From positions 124,001 through 188,000 of the forward strand of contig NZ_QLLL01000006.1 in the NCBI RefSeq assembly GCF_003259335.1: DNA of 64,000 nucleotides. Direction: 5' to 3'. The stretch is from Chitinophaga skermanii. GTDB taxonomy: Bacteria; Bacteroidota; Bacteroidia; Chitinophagales; Chitinophagaceae. Of this stretch, positions 45,520 to 55,028 are shown in pieces. Below the pieces are notes generated by a model. It saw nothing but the letters and a program-made list of their open reading frames with translations. It was not told where the DNA came from and did not search any database. Numbering within the stretch: the first letter of the stretch is position 1; each line of letters opens with the position of its first letter. A program made the position numbers and the translations under genes.

Positions 45520-47919
45520 CTAATTCCTATTACCACTTTGTGCTTGCCGTGGTGCATCTTGTCCTTTGAATTTATACGCAACGCTTACACGGTACCTGGC
45601 AGCATTTGGATTACTCATTTGATAAAATGTATAGTTTGTACCGGTAACAGTTGTTCGAGTTTGCCGCGTATTAAACAAGTTTGTAACATCTATCACAATC
45701 GTCAACTTATCTTTCCACATGTTCTTACTAATCCCCATATCTAGCCATTGCATTGTTCGGTTTTTACTTTGCGCATTTTGTCGTGGGCCTGAATAGTTAT
45801 AACGTGCTTGGAAAGCAAATTTTGCAGGTAATTTCCATTGGGCACTTGCTCTTCCTGTTAATATGTGGCCATTAAAATCAAAATCTTGCTGTTCGTACTT
45901 ACCTGCTTGACTGAAAGTATAAATATTCAATTCTGTATTTAATTGCAATACTTTAATAGGGCTATAATTTATAGATAGTTCGAATCCTGTGCGCGTTTCC
46001 CGGTGAATATTGATGGGAGTGGTAATGAATACTTCTTGCTCATTGCGGTATGTATAATCCTGAATGGGCGATAAAGTATTTTGATAGTATATAGATGGAT
46101 TGAAAGTAACCTTCTTCCAATTACGTAAGAACCCAAGTTCAAAAACATGCCCGAATGATGGGTTTAAACCGGGATTACCAACATATTGAGCATTCAAGTC
46201 TGTCAACTCATTGAATGGATACAACAACCACAAAGAAGGTCTATTTATTCGCTTACTATAACTTAACTGAAAGGCCGACCCTGTTTTAATTTCATAGTTT
46301 ATATGCACAGAAGGGAACAAGCGACCGTAATTTTTGGTGCTATTGAAAGATTTCACCCTATCAGCAATATTTATATTTGATTGTTCAACTCTCAAACCCA
46401 CCAAATACGACCAATGCTTATATTGTTGGTTAAACTGTGCATAAGCACTGCTAATAAATTCTTTGTAGGATAGTTTATTGTCGATATTATCGTATGTTTC
46501 CCATTCATTCCCACTTTTCTCTTCTGCTTTATAATCACTATTTACAACGCGGTGCTCTACTTTGGCGCCAAGGGTTAATTTACTGTTCTTGGCTATAGGA
46601 TGAATATAGTCTGTTTGAAGTAGGAAGTCTCTACTATTCCCAGACGAGAAAGTGCGAATTGCCGATTGCGGAGTAATAACCGGCGCAATCATTCCTGTTT
46701 CCAGTACCCACTTTTTATTACTGTTCCAAAAGTCATATTGCATATCTACCGTCCATTTCCTGCCAGGTTGGGTAAATAATTTAGTGAAATTAAACTCTAG
46801 TTGGTTATAATCTCGTTTCTCCCAAGATTCTCCCCAACGTTTGATAGTACAGTCATTAGTCAAATGAGTATTAAGAAAATCATACTGGGCATTCGTTTTA
46901 TCATGGTCTTTTGTAGCATTCTTCAAGTAAGCAACTGTGAATGTGTGCTTGTCATTCAAGTAGTAATCAGCACCTGTGTAAATCATCTGGCCATCATCGT
47001 GTCTCTTTTCACCACTTCGGTAGTTCATGTATGTATTAACACCTTTATTGTTAATGGTTTGATTGGAGAGATAATCACCTACATAATCGCTGTATCTCCA
47101 ACCCAAGGTGGAAAATATATTAAGTTTGTTGGATTTAAAATTCAGGCTTGGCGCAATACGAGAATCGTTTGGCGAACCGGCTTGTAAGCGAACTTGGCCT
47201 GTGAAACCGCCTTTTTTGTTTTTCTTCAATACAATATTGATAATGCCGGCTGTACCTGAAGCATCGTAATTTGCAGATGGATTCGTTACAATTTCAATGC
47301 GTTCTACTTGATCGGCGGGAATTTGATCTAGTGCATTAGTTTGGGTTAAGCCTGAACGCCGACCATTTATGAGTACAATCACATTATTATTACCACGCAA
47401 ACTAACACTTCCCGTTGGGCTTACAGTTACAGATGGCACATTATTCAATAAATCATTTACAGCGCCATTTTGTGAGAGAATATCCTTCCCTACTTCGAAC
47501 ACTTTTTTATCGAGTTGAAGGTTGATCGTTGATTTTTCACCGGCAACGGTTACTTCCTTGAGTTGCTTGGGATCTTCTTCTAACATCAATGTACCAATAT
47601 CAAGGCGTGATGAAATGGATGAGATGGTAAATAGTTTTGTTATAGGGCGATAACCCATAAAACTACAAGTCAGCAAATATTTTCCACCTAGCGGCACATC
47701 ATACGTAATAAAATCACCATTTTCATTGGTTATTCCGCCAGCAATCATTTTCCCGGTACTATCTTGTATTGTAAAAGTGACATAAGGCATGGGAGCATGG
47801 GTATTTTGTTGTTTCAAATTACCTGAAAGAGTACCCATTTTTTTAGTAAGGGGAAGATTTTGTTGTGCATGCATTTTACAGCAAAGCAATAAACAGAGGG
47901 AAAATAATAGTAGTTTCAT
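45520..47919 (-). CDS. TonB-dependent outer-membrane receptor
   Basis: 799 residues. Signal peptide (MKLLLFSLCLLLCCKMHAQ), then a carboxypeptidase-regulatory-like domain (about 28-115: GTLSGNLKQQNTHAPMPYV), the plug (LLNNVPSVTVSPTGSVSLRGNNNVIVLINGRR) and a beta barrel to the end. This is the subtype whose plug lacks the SusC features, so it is not a typical polysaccharide importer. The ligand is unknown. It is divergent from the LytS-type sensor at 48 kb over about 130 bases, so that system may control it. Confidence 0.92.
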   Translation of the reverse strand: MKLLLFSLCLLLCCKMHAQQNLPLTKKMGTLSGNLKQQNTHAPMPYVTFTIQDSTGKMIAGGITNENGDFITYDVPLGGKYLLTCSFMGYRPITKLFTISSISSRLDIGTLMLEEDPKQLKEVTVAGEKSTINLQLDKKVFEVGKDILSQNGAVNDLLNNVPSVTVSPTGSVSLRGNNNVIVLINGRRSGLTQTNALDQIPADQVERIEIVTNPSANYDASGTAGIINIVLKKNKKGGFTGQVRLQAGSPNDSRIAPSLNFKSNKLNIFSTLGWRYSDYVGDYLSNQTINNKGVNTYMNYRSGEKRHDDGQMIYTGADYYLNDKHTFTVAYLKNATKDHDKTNAQYDFLNTHLTNDCTIKRWGESWEKRDYNQLEFNFTKLFTQPGRKWTVDMQYDFWNSNKKWVLETGMIAPVITPQSAIRTFSSGNSRDFLLQTDYIHPIAKNSKLTLGAKVEHRVVNSDYKAEEKSGNEWETYDNIDNKLSYKEFISSAYAQFNQQYKHWSYLVGLRVEQSNINIADRVKSFNSTKNYGRLFPSVHINYEIKTGSAFQLSYSKRINRPSLWLLYPFNELTDLNAQYVGNPGLNPSFGHVFELGFLRNWKKVTFNPSIYYQNTLSPIQDYTYRNEQEVFITTPINIHRETRTGFELSINYSPIKVLQLNTELNIYTFSQAGKYEQQDFDFNGHILTGRASAQWKLPAKFAFQARYNYSGPRQNAQSKNRTMQWLDMGISKNMWKDKLTIVIDVTNLFNTRQTRTTVTGTNYTFYQMSNPNAARYRVSVAYKFKGQDAPRQAQSGNRN

Positions 47920-48048
47920 AGATCGTGTATTAAAAATCTATTGCAAGAATAAGCTGCCATTTGCGAAGAGCGTAACTCAAACATGCCAACTGCTCTATAG
48001 CCTTCTGAACAGCTCGCTTTGCAAATAAGAACCTATTAACTTTACTGT

Positions 48049-49725
48049 ATGCATAGGATTATACTTTTCTTGATATATATCTTTACCCTTACCGCATGTA
48101 ATACGCGCCATGTAGCCATCTTTGAGGATCCGAAATTCAATACGGGAGATAATATGCCATGGGCTTCCAAGGAATATGTAGACAGTAACTGGCGGAGTAT
48201 TCGAGGCAATACCGGGTCACAAATATTCTGGCTCCGCGCACACTGTAAATTAACGGAGCCGGGAGAAATTGAAGAGCAATTGGGTATCAATGTATATGGC
48301 TTTGGCTCGTTCGAAATTTACTGGGATGGTGCGTTAATTGGCAAAAACGGGCAAGTACAAACAAGTACACAACCCGAAATCCCGGGCACAGAAAGTAGTT
48401 CGTATCTCATACCTATGGAGTTGGCTACCCAAGGACCACACCTTATTGCGATGCGGATAACACAAGCCAATTCAAATGATTACGATCGTGAGATTAAGTT
48501 TAAAATCAGCCCTTATAAAGAGCTAATTGCATCACCGCTCAACTGGTTATCCATCATGAATATGACGGCTGGTGTTTTCTTGGTGGCAGCCATTTACTTT
48601 TTATTCTTATTTATTAATAGTAGCAGCAAGGACAAGGCTTTGTTAATATTTTGTATTATATGCTTTCTATTTTTTGCGTTGCAAGTCTCCGAGTATATAA
48701 AATTCTATATAACAATTCCTTACTCATATTTTTATACACGATTAGAAATTATCGGGATTATTACATTCATCATCTCTCTCTTGATTCCGCTCTACCTAGC
48801 CATCCAGTTTCAAATTAAATGGAAATGGCCTATGATGAGCATTCTATCGCTAACACTGTTGGCTATTTACATGGATAATTATGGTCATTACGATATGACA
48901 GCTTGGTATCTAAGCTTAGCCATGTGGATTGTTGCCCTAATTATTGTTAGTTATGCTGTATACAAAAAAGAAAATGGAGCTGTTATAGTATTAATAGGCT
49001 TATTAAGCCGGCTATTGATTAACTATGTACTTTATTATGATGCAAGTTTATTTATCAGCTTCAATGTTGTGATACTATGCATGTTATATTTACAAACCAT
49101 TAAACTCCGAGAAGCTGAGCAGGCCCATCAACAAAACATAGCAACTTCAAACCGGTTAAAGAATTCCTTATTAAAGAAGAACATCCAACCACATTTCATC
49201 AAAAATACACTTACGTCTTTGATAGACTGGATTGAAGAATCACCGAAAGAGGGAGCCATATTTGTACAGGCACTCTCCTCTGAATTTGATATTCTCAATC
49301 AAATATCAGATGAAACATTGGTGCCTATTCAACAAGAAATTGCCTTATGTGAGGCTCACTTGAAGGTAATGCATTTCCGTAAGGAAATTCATTATCAATG
49401 GTCTACGTCGGGGATAGATCCATCAACTAATATTCCGCCGGCCATTATTCATACCTTGCTTGAAAATGGGATTACGCATAGTATGCCTTTGGAGGATGGT
49501 AATATTCGCTTTCATTTGGCATATGAGCAGCATCCCGGTTGGCATCAATTTACATTATCTACTTTTGCAAAGAATCGTCCTACTACAGGCGATCGAAAAG
49601 AAAGTACAGGTTTTCAATATGTGAAATCTCGCCTTACTGAAAGTTACCAACAACATTGGACATTCCATTCCGCAGCTACCACAACAGGTTGGGAAAACAT
49701 CATCAAAATCTATCATCATACATGA
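48049..49725 (+). CDS. LytS-like sensor histidine kinase with 7TM-type sensor
   Basis: 558 residues. An N-terminal hydrophobic stretch with a lipobox-like LTAC suggests export or lipidation. A jelly-roll-like periplasmic part (about 25-165) and seven hydrophobic segments (about 170-365) follow, as in 7TMR-DISM sensors. The His-kinase box is KKNIQPHFIKNTLTSL (phospho-His about 382), then a short HATPase with LLENGITH. The N-box LENGI is present but the usual G boxes are weak. It overlaps the LytTR regulator start by four bases (ATGA). Confidence 0.88.
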   Translation: MHRIILFLIYIFTLTACNTRHVAIFEDPKFNTGDNMPWASKEYVDSNWRSIRGNTGSQIFWLRAHCKLTEPGEIEEQLGINVYGFGSFEIYWDGALIGKNGQVQTSTQPEIPGTESSSYLIPMELATQGPHLIAMRITQANSNDYDREIKFKISPYKELIASPLNWLSIMNMTAGVFLVAAIYFLFLFINSSSKDKALLIFCIICFLFFALQVSEYIKFYITIPYSYFYTRLEIIGIITFIISLLIPLYLAIQFQIKWKWPMMSILSLTLLAIYMDNYGHYDMTAWYLSLAMWIVALIIVSYAVYKKENGAVIVLIGLLSRLLINYVLYYDASLFISFNVVILCMLYLQTIKLREAEQAHQQNIATSNRLKNSLLKKNIQPHFIKNTLTSLIDWIEESPKEGAIFVQALSSEFDILNQISDETLVPIQQEIALCEAHLKVMHFRKEIHYQWSTSGIDPSTNIPPAIIHTLLENGITHSMPLEDGNIRFHLAYEQHPGWHQFTLSTFAKNRPTTGDRKESTGFQYVKSRLTESYQQHWTFHSAATTTGWENIIKIYHHT

Positions 49726-50420
49726 AACTACTCATTATAGAAGACGAAGCTCGTATTGCAAAACGTATAGAACGGATGAGCCGCGCGTTTTTCGGTACTC
49801 AATTACAATCACTTGCTATCATCGATTCATTACAAGAGGGTATTACCTACATTGAACAGCATGCAATTGACGTGCTTTTATTAGACTTAAACTTGAACGG
49901 AGAGAATGGTTTTACTATATTAGAATCTGTTGTGTCCCGGGGTTTTCATACGATTATTATTTCGGCCAATACGGATAGAGCGATTACGGCATTTACTTAT
50001 GGCGTATTGGATTTTGTACCTAAACCTTTTGATCAAAATAGGCTAGCACAAGCCTTTTTACGGATTTCTCAACCGAGTAATGCGCTGCAAAAAAACACAA
50101 AATACTTGGCTATTCGGAAAAATGGAAACATTGCTTTGATTGATGTAGATGATATCTTGTACATTAAAGGTGCAGGCATCTACTCCGAATTATATCTTAA
50201 AAATGGAAAGCAAGAACTACATGATAAAACATTGGAGAAACTTGCGCAATTATTGCCAGGGAATTTCGAGCGTATTCACAAGTCGTATATTGTACCCATC
50301 TCCCAAATTCAACAATTACTTGTTCAACCAGGAAGTAAATATGATGCTGTATTAAAAACCGGGGAGATTATTCCAATTGGGCGTACACGGTACCATTTCT
50401 TGAAGGAGAGATTATTGTAA
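49722..50420 (+). CDS. LytTR response regulator
   Basis: 232 residues from the ATG at 49722, which overlaps the kinase stop (ATGA); a longer open frame upstream is inside the kinase gene. Receiver domain with LLLDLNLNGENGF (phospho-Asp about 53) and a C-terminal LytTR DNA-binding domain (DDILYIKGAGIYSELYLKNG; FERIHKSYIVPISQIQ). It is paired with the sensor encoded just before it. Confidence 0.93.
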   Translation: MKLLIIEDEARIAKRIERMSRAFFGTQLQSLAIIDSLQEGITYIEQHAIDVLLLDLNLNGENGFTILESVVSRGFHTIIISANTDRAITAFTYGVLDFVPKPFDQNRLAQAFLRISQPSNALQKNTKYLAIRKNGNIALIDVDDILYIKGAGIYSELYLKNGKQELHDKTLEKLAQLLPGNFERIHKSYIVPISQIQQLLVQPGSKYDAVLKTGEIIPIGRTRYHFLKERLL

Positions 50421-50521
50421 TACAAAGAAGTTTTGCTGTAAACAATGGTAAATACATATATCCAACCATACCGAAAAAACAAGTTCTGATAGTAGGTTAC
50501 TATTAAAAATAGCATTCAACC

Positions 50522-50758
50522 TTATGTATTGTAAAAGTCAATCCAATCACTAATAATCGCCCACAAAAGAAATAAACCAAGCACTACAATCAATCCAATA
50601 GCGATTACTAACCTTGAAAGCAAGGTAGAAAAGTCTGCTTTTTTTGCCCTCCAAATAATCATGGGTATAAAGATCAATATTCCTACCAAGAAACAAATTA
50701 ATAGGAAAGATATGATCGCTTCACCACTTATTGATGTAATGATGATTGAACGTTCCAA
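50522..50758 (-). CDS. small two-helix membrane protein
   Basis: 78 residues with two hydrophobic helices (about 12-36 and 48-68) split by RAKKADFS. No family recognised. The only start in reach is TTG at 50758. A plausible but unproven gene. Confidence 0.45.
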   Translation of the reverse strand: MERSIIITSISGEAIISFLLICFLVGILIFIPMIIWRAKKADFSTLLSRLVIAIGLIVVLGLFLLWAIISDWIDFYNT

Positions 50759-51003
50759 AACTGCATATTTTGAATATAATTGAAGTATTGATTAACTATC
50801 GTTCAATCTAATTGTCTATACTCCTCAATGTATCTCCTTCTTTAACGCTAGCACGCTAGTGATATGAATAAGCTATCTCCTCTGAAAAACAGCATTGGGA
50901 ATTTGCCAAAACAAATTGCTTGCTATGTAAGTGCCATTTACTTCAATGCCTTTAACACAATATAATGCGAACTTTTGAATACTTTTTATATTTATACATG
51001 GAT
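50759..51003. other. intergenic, little seen
   Basis: About 245 bases of AT-rich sequence. A small imperfect palindrome (CGCTAGCACGCTAGTG) is near 50847-50862. No promoter match or coding frame was found. Confidence 0.4.
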
Positions 51004-51031
51004 AAAAAAGGCATTGACCCAAGTCAATGCC
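51004..51031 (-). terminator. terminator of the second LytTR regulator
   Basis: GGCATTGAC (51010-51018) pairs perfectly with GTCAATGCC (51023-51031). On the minus strand a run of six T follows. It ends the leftward sensor-regulator pair. Confidence 0.88.
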
Positions 51032-51099
51032 TCTCCTGTTGCGTTACCAGTTAGTAAAACGGCGAAAATGATTGGGGTTAACTATTTTCCCTTTTTGTT

Positions 51100-51846
51100 C
51101 TATGCAATGTTGTCTAAATACTTCAACACTTCTTCTTTCTTACGACTCGATACCGGTATGCGTTCATCGTTTTGCATCTGAAGATAGCCTTCGCGGAAAT
51201 ATTTCTTTACGTATTGGAAATTAACCAAGTACGATTGTTGGCAGCGTAAAAAACCAAAAGGTGCTAATGTACTTTCATACTCTATCAAACCTTTAGACAC
51301 CAAAATATCACGCCCATCTTTCAAATAAAATGTAGTGTAACCTTTATCGCTTTTACAATACACAATATCATCCACCGGCACCACCTCAATGTATTCTACA
51401 CTTTTCAAAGCAATTCGGCGAGAACCTGCAATACCTTGTGAAAGGTAGGATTGGCGAGCGATCTCCAATTGCTGCCGATCAAAAAGATCTTGCTTTTTGT
51501 GATGATAGCATTTGTCGAGCATCGAAGCCAAAGTTACTTCGCAAATTGGTTTCAATAAATACCCAAATGCGCCCATATTTAAGGCTTGTATAGCGTACTG
51601 ATCGTATGCTGTTAAAAAAATTACCTGCAAGTCTTCATGACCAATTTCCTCAAATAATTGAAAACTATCACCATCTTTTAGCCGTATATCGGCTAAGATG
51701 AGATCAGGTTTTAATGTGGGAATTTCCTTGGCTGCTTTCGCAACCGCTGGCGAATTACCCACGACTTGTACATATGATATTTGCTCTACCACTTGAAGCA
51801 AATGTTGTAGTATCCGTACTTCATCTTCCAAAATGTAAACTTTCAT
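51100..51846 (-). CDS. LytTR response regulator
   Basis: 248 residues from the ATG at 51846 (MKVYILEDE); an ATG two codons upstream is also possible. Receiver with LADIRLKDG (phospho-Asp about 52) and FLTAYDQYAIQAL, then a LytTR DNA-binding domain (VDDIVYCKSDKGYTTFYLKDGRD, FLRCQQSYLVNF). It is encoded 17 bases after the sensor. The regular 21-bp-spaced site array upstream of the sensor gene (53878-53999) fits the spacing known for LytTR proteins. Confidence 0.94.
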   Translation of the reverse strand: MKVYILEDEVRILQHLLQVVEQISYVQVVGNSPAVAKAAKEIPTLKPDLILADIRLKDGDSFQLFEEIGHEDLQVIFLTAYDQYAIQALNMGAFGYLLKPICEVTLASMLDKCYHHKKQDLFDRQQLEIARQSYLSQGIAGSRRIALKSVEYIEVVPVDDIVYCKSDKGYTTFYLKDGRDILVSKGLIEYESTLAPFGFLRCQQSYLVNFQYVKKYFREGYLQMQNDERIPVSSRKKEEVLKYLDNIA

Positions 51847-51863
51847 CCGCATAATTGCTCTAT

Positions 51864-53786
51864 TTAATCTTTGATCTCTGGAATGATTATATCTACACGA
51901 ACGCCATGTGAACCGGCGCCCGACTTATTTACAACATCGAAACGAGCTTCCTGTCCACGCGAACGGAAGAGTGCTTCTAGTCTTTCTTTTAGAATAACAA
52001 CTGCCAATGATTGCTTTTTCTGTGTATTCTGCACCTTTTCCGAAATGCCTTTCCCGTTATCATCGACTTGTATACGGAGTTGTTGACCTTCTTTCTTGAA
52101 TACAATTGTAAGTTTTCCTTTGTATGAGATATTCCTAAACCCATGTTCAATCGCATTCTCAGCAAAAGGTTGCAAGAGCATTGGCGGAATAAGGGTGATT
52201 TCGGGATCTACTTCATCCTCTACCTTTACTTCATAATCAAATAGTCCCTCAAAGCGCATTTGTTGCAAACTGAGGTAGTTCTCCAATGAAGCAATCTCTT
52301 CATCTAAACTGATATACTCTTTGCGGTTTTGCTCTAAAATGTTGCGTAACAAACTGGAAAATGCTGATAAATACCTAACTGACTCTTTCGTATCGCCAGT
52401 AGCAATTAGGCTTTGTAAATTAGCAATGGAGTTAAAAATAAAATGCGGGTTTAGTTGTGCTTGTAATAACTTTTGCTCTATATGCAAACGGTTATTTTCT
52501 GATTCTAATAACTTGTTACGTTCTGTCAAGCGGTATTGACGATGTACGCTGTAAAAGATCAATAGCACACCCAAAAACACCAAAGCGCCTAAAATCAATG
52601 ACCAACGTTGTTGCACAATCACCCTTTCATTCAATTCATTACGATTGCTCAGCTCTTCAATGTCCCTGTCCTTTTTTTCCGCCTCGTATTTCTCACTAAT
52701 TTCCGCCACTTTCACGGCCTCAATCTGTTTCATATTATTGATTTCCAAAGAATATGCAGAATCCATGGCTATCATGGCATCACCGTAGGCACCTTTCATC
52801 GTATACGCCTCAACTAGACCTTTGTAATAGACAGGACTAAGCTTATGAAACCGGTTTTCCTTAGTATGCTTAATCGCCGCCTTAAAATAATAGATGGCAG
52901 AATCGGGTTGATTGTTTTTCATGAAACTTGTGGCGATATTATTGTAGGCCACATCATTCACTTCATTATGACGAATTAAATAATCCAAATAGATACGGCT
53001 ATACTGAAGGGTTTTAGCATACTTCCCTTCCATAGCGTAAATCTGCGCTTCGCTATCGAAGGTGCGGGCTATGGCGGTGCTGTCGCCTATGAGGGAGGCA
53101 AGTTCACGGGCTCCATCATTATACATTTTCATTTTTTTGAAATCTTCTAAGCGCGAAGCTAGCAAGAATGATATATCGTAGAACCGTTGCCGAATGACAG
53201 GATTCGATTTGAAGGGATGGTTTTCGTAGTATTTTTCCGCGTATTCAAGTGATTTTTTCTCGTTGTGATTTTGATAGTAGGCTTTTGCTACCAAATCATA
53301 GAAACGGTAAGTGAGCCGACTTTTAGACAATTCAGCTTCCTGTAATGCCCTTAATAACTTATCCATCAGCGGACCTTCAACCAGCATACCATTGCTAGCA
53401 TTAATCGCAAATATCCCATTACGCTGCAATAACGTTATCTCTCCGTCACCCGACATAAGTTCATATTCGGTTTGGGCACTATCAAGCTTCTTATCCAATA
53501 CAAACGTTCTAGCTCGGAAGTAATGGTGAAAAGGGGTTTCGGTTCCTGAAGCACGTAGCATACTATCCTCGCGGAAAATGGCCGTTCTATAATCGTCGGT
53601 TGAAAGCGTATCCAACGAAACAATAAATCCAATATAATCAGTCCTTGGGGCTATATAGCGTTCATTAGGCGCTTCTGTTTTTTTGGTGTTTTGCTGGTTT
53701 CCACACGACACTACCAGCAGCATGATATATAACCAACATGCCGCTATAACAGCTCTTGCGAAACTATTTGATAAGCGAAAAATCAT
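51864..53786 (-). CDS. LytS-type histidine kinase with TPR-like sensor
   Basis: 640 residues. An N-terminal signal with a lipobox-like VVSC (Cys about 28) is followed by a helical repeat region like TPRs (about 60-370: YRFYDLVAKAYYQNHNEKKSLEYAEKYYE; DVAYNNIATSFMKNNQPDSAIYYFKAAI), one membrane helix near 400, a coiled coil, then the kinase box LQAQLNPHFIFNSIANLQSL (phospho-His about 447) and a HATPase with FAENAIEHGF and DNGKGI. This TPR-type sensor is common in Bacteroidota. The signal it senses is unknown. Confidence 0.93.
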   Translation of the reverse strand: MIFRLSNSFARAVIAACWLYIMLLVVSCGNQQNTKKTEAPNERYIAPRTDYIGFIVSLDTLSTDDYRTAIFREDSMLRASGTETPFHHYFRARTFVLDKKLDSAQTEYELMSGDGEITLLQRNGIFAINASNGMLVEGPLMDKLLRALQEAELSKSRLTYRFYDLVAKAYYQNHNEKKSLEYAEKYYENHPFKSNPVIRQRFYDISFLLASRLEDFKKMKMYNDGARELASLIGDSTAIARTFDSEAQIYAMEGKYAKTLQYSRIYLDYLIRHNEVNDVAYNNIATSFMKNNQPDSAIYYFKAAIKHTKENRFHKLSPVYYKGLVEAYTMKGAYGDAMIAMDSAYSLEINNMKQIEAVKVAEISEKYEAEKKDRDIEELSNRNELNERVIVQQRWSLILGALVFLGVLLIFYSVHRQYRLTERNKLLESENNRLHIEQKLLQAQLNPHFIFNSIANLQSLIATGDTKESVRYLSAFSSLLRNILEQNRKEYISLDEEIASLENYLSLQQMRFEGLFDYEVKVEDEVDPEITLIPPMLLQPFAENAIEHGFRNISYKGKLTIVFKKEGQQLRIQVDDNGKGISEKVQNTQKKQSLAVVILKERLEALFRSRGQEARFDVVNKSGAGSHGVRVDIIIPEIKD

Positions 53787-54172
53787 AATAAAATTAAAGT
53801 GTTCTCTTTTAGGCCCCAGAAATTTGCTAAATAATCTATTAAATGTAACCCAGTATTTCGGTCATGCTTTGATGGTTCCATATTTGGTGTTTTTCGGTCG
53901 ATATTCGTAGGTCTTACATGCATATTTGAAAGGTCAATTATGGGCTATCAAATATGGCCTCAAATGTATCAAATATCGGTTGTTCATCCTCAAATATCGA
54001 TTCCTTACTGAAGCTTATACATAATAGGACGAATTTAGTTCTATCAACAACCGAATGACCCATCCTTCGCACCTACATAAAGCGCTAATGTATGAAACAT
54101 TTGTTGTTAGCACCCACGTACAGTAGGCAGATGAAGCAGGTGGCATTCTGAAAACCATCAATATTGAAGAAC
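53787..54172. other. divergent regulatory gap
   Basis: 386 bases between the sensor gene (leftward) and the GLPGLI gene (rightward). The main feature is the symmetric six-site array at 53878-53999. No exact TAnnTTTG promoter was found in either direction, which would fit activator-dependent promoters. The last 170 bases show nothing further. Confidence 0.6.
53878..53999. promoter_or_regulatory. symmetric six-site operator, probably for LytTR regulator
   Basis: Leftward sites: CCATATTTGG (53878), CGATATTCGT (53899), GCATATTTGA (53920). Rightward sites: TCAAATATGG (53948), TCAAATATCG (53969), TCAAATATCG (53990). Each triplet has steps of exactly 21 bases, and the two triplets are mirror images about 53938.5. 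LytTR proteins such as AgrA bind pairs of direct repeats at about 21-bp steps. The array lies between the LytTR sensor gene and the GLPGLI/receptor operon. Confidence 0.78.
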
Positions 54173-55015
54173 ATGCGTAAATGTGTAAACTTATTCGTTG
54201 CTACGCTCATTGTGTGCGGGCTCTATTCTTTTACCAATTTTAGCCCCGCAGAGCCACCTTCTGGCGCTATTTATTACCAATTTAAACATATGCGCGACAC
54301 CACCAATACCAGTCGTATTTGGCGCGAAGATTTTGTATTGGTTTTCAACTCGCAAAAAAGTTTATATAGCAGCCGTACCAAGCAAATCCAAGATTCTGCC
54401 CACCAAGCAGCATTAGAAGCTGCCATGAAAGCTAACTCCGAAGTCATCAACTTAGGTGTATTTATGCCAACTACCGGCGAAAAAATCCAGCTTTCGGAAG
54501 AAGCCAATAACGTACTTGTGCAAAGGACATTTCAACATACAAACTACCAAATCAAAGAAAGTTTGGAAAAAATTGACTGGAAAATTATGCCGGCAACCAA
54601 GGAAATACATGGATATACATGTCAACAAGCAATCGGTGCATGTAAAGGTCGTATTTATACAGCTTGGTTTACAACTGATATCCCAGCCAGCTTTGGTCCA
54701 TGGAAATTACATGGTTTACCTGGGCTTATCTTAGAAGCCTACGATACCGATAAGCGCATTCACTTTACATGTACTAACATACTTTTAGGGAATAGCTTAC
54801 CAAAGAACGCAACGGTAGAATTGCCATCCGACGCAGTGGCAACTACCTACAACGAATACAACCGCATGGAAAAAACTTACCGTGATGGCATGAGCGCTAA
54901 CACGAGTTTTTCTAATGACGACGCAACAGTGGAAAAAATTACGGTGAATGGTTCCTCAGCGATGCCAAATAAGAAGCAACCTACGATTAACTATCCCCTT
55001 GAATTAACAAACTAA
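54173..55015 (+). CDS. GLPGLI family protein
   Basis: 280 residues from the ATG at 54173; a TTG three codons earlier is less likely. Signal peptide (MRKCVNLFVATLIVCGLYSFTNF). The family signature FGPWKLHGLPGLILEA is at about residue 175, with the DIPASFGP strand before it. GLPGLI proteins are secreted Bacteroidota proteins of unknown function, often next to a TonB-dependent receptor, as here (13-base gap). The two form an operon facing away from the LytTR system. Confidence 0.9.
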   Translation: MRKCVNLFVATLIVCGLYSFTNFSPAEPPSGAIYYQFKHMRDTTNTSRIWREDFVLVFNSQKSLYSSRTKQIQDSAHQAALEAAMKANSEVINLGVFMPTTGEKIQLSEEANNVLVQRTFQHTNYQIKESLEKIDWKIMPATKEIHGYTCQQAIGACKGRIYTAWFTTDIPASFGPWKLHGLPGLILEAYDTDKRIHFTCTNILLGNSLPKNATVELPSDAVATTYNEYNRMEKTYRDGMSANTSFSNDDATVEKITVNGSSAMPNKKQPTINYPLELTN

Positions 55016-55028
55016 ACCTGCTTACAGT

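Noticed and set aside
47941..48024. LytTR-type site between the first receptor and the first LytS gene
   Set aside because: An imperfect inverted repeat (TTGCAAGAATAAGCTG against CAGCTCGCTTTGCAA) is present, but steps are not 21 bp and units are too divergent to call.
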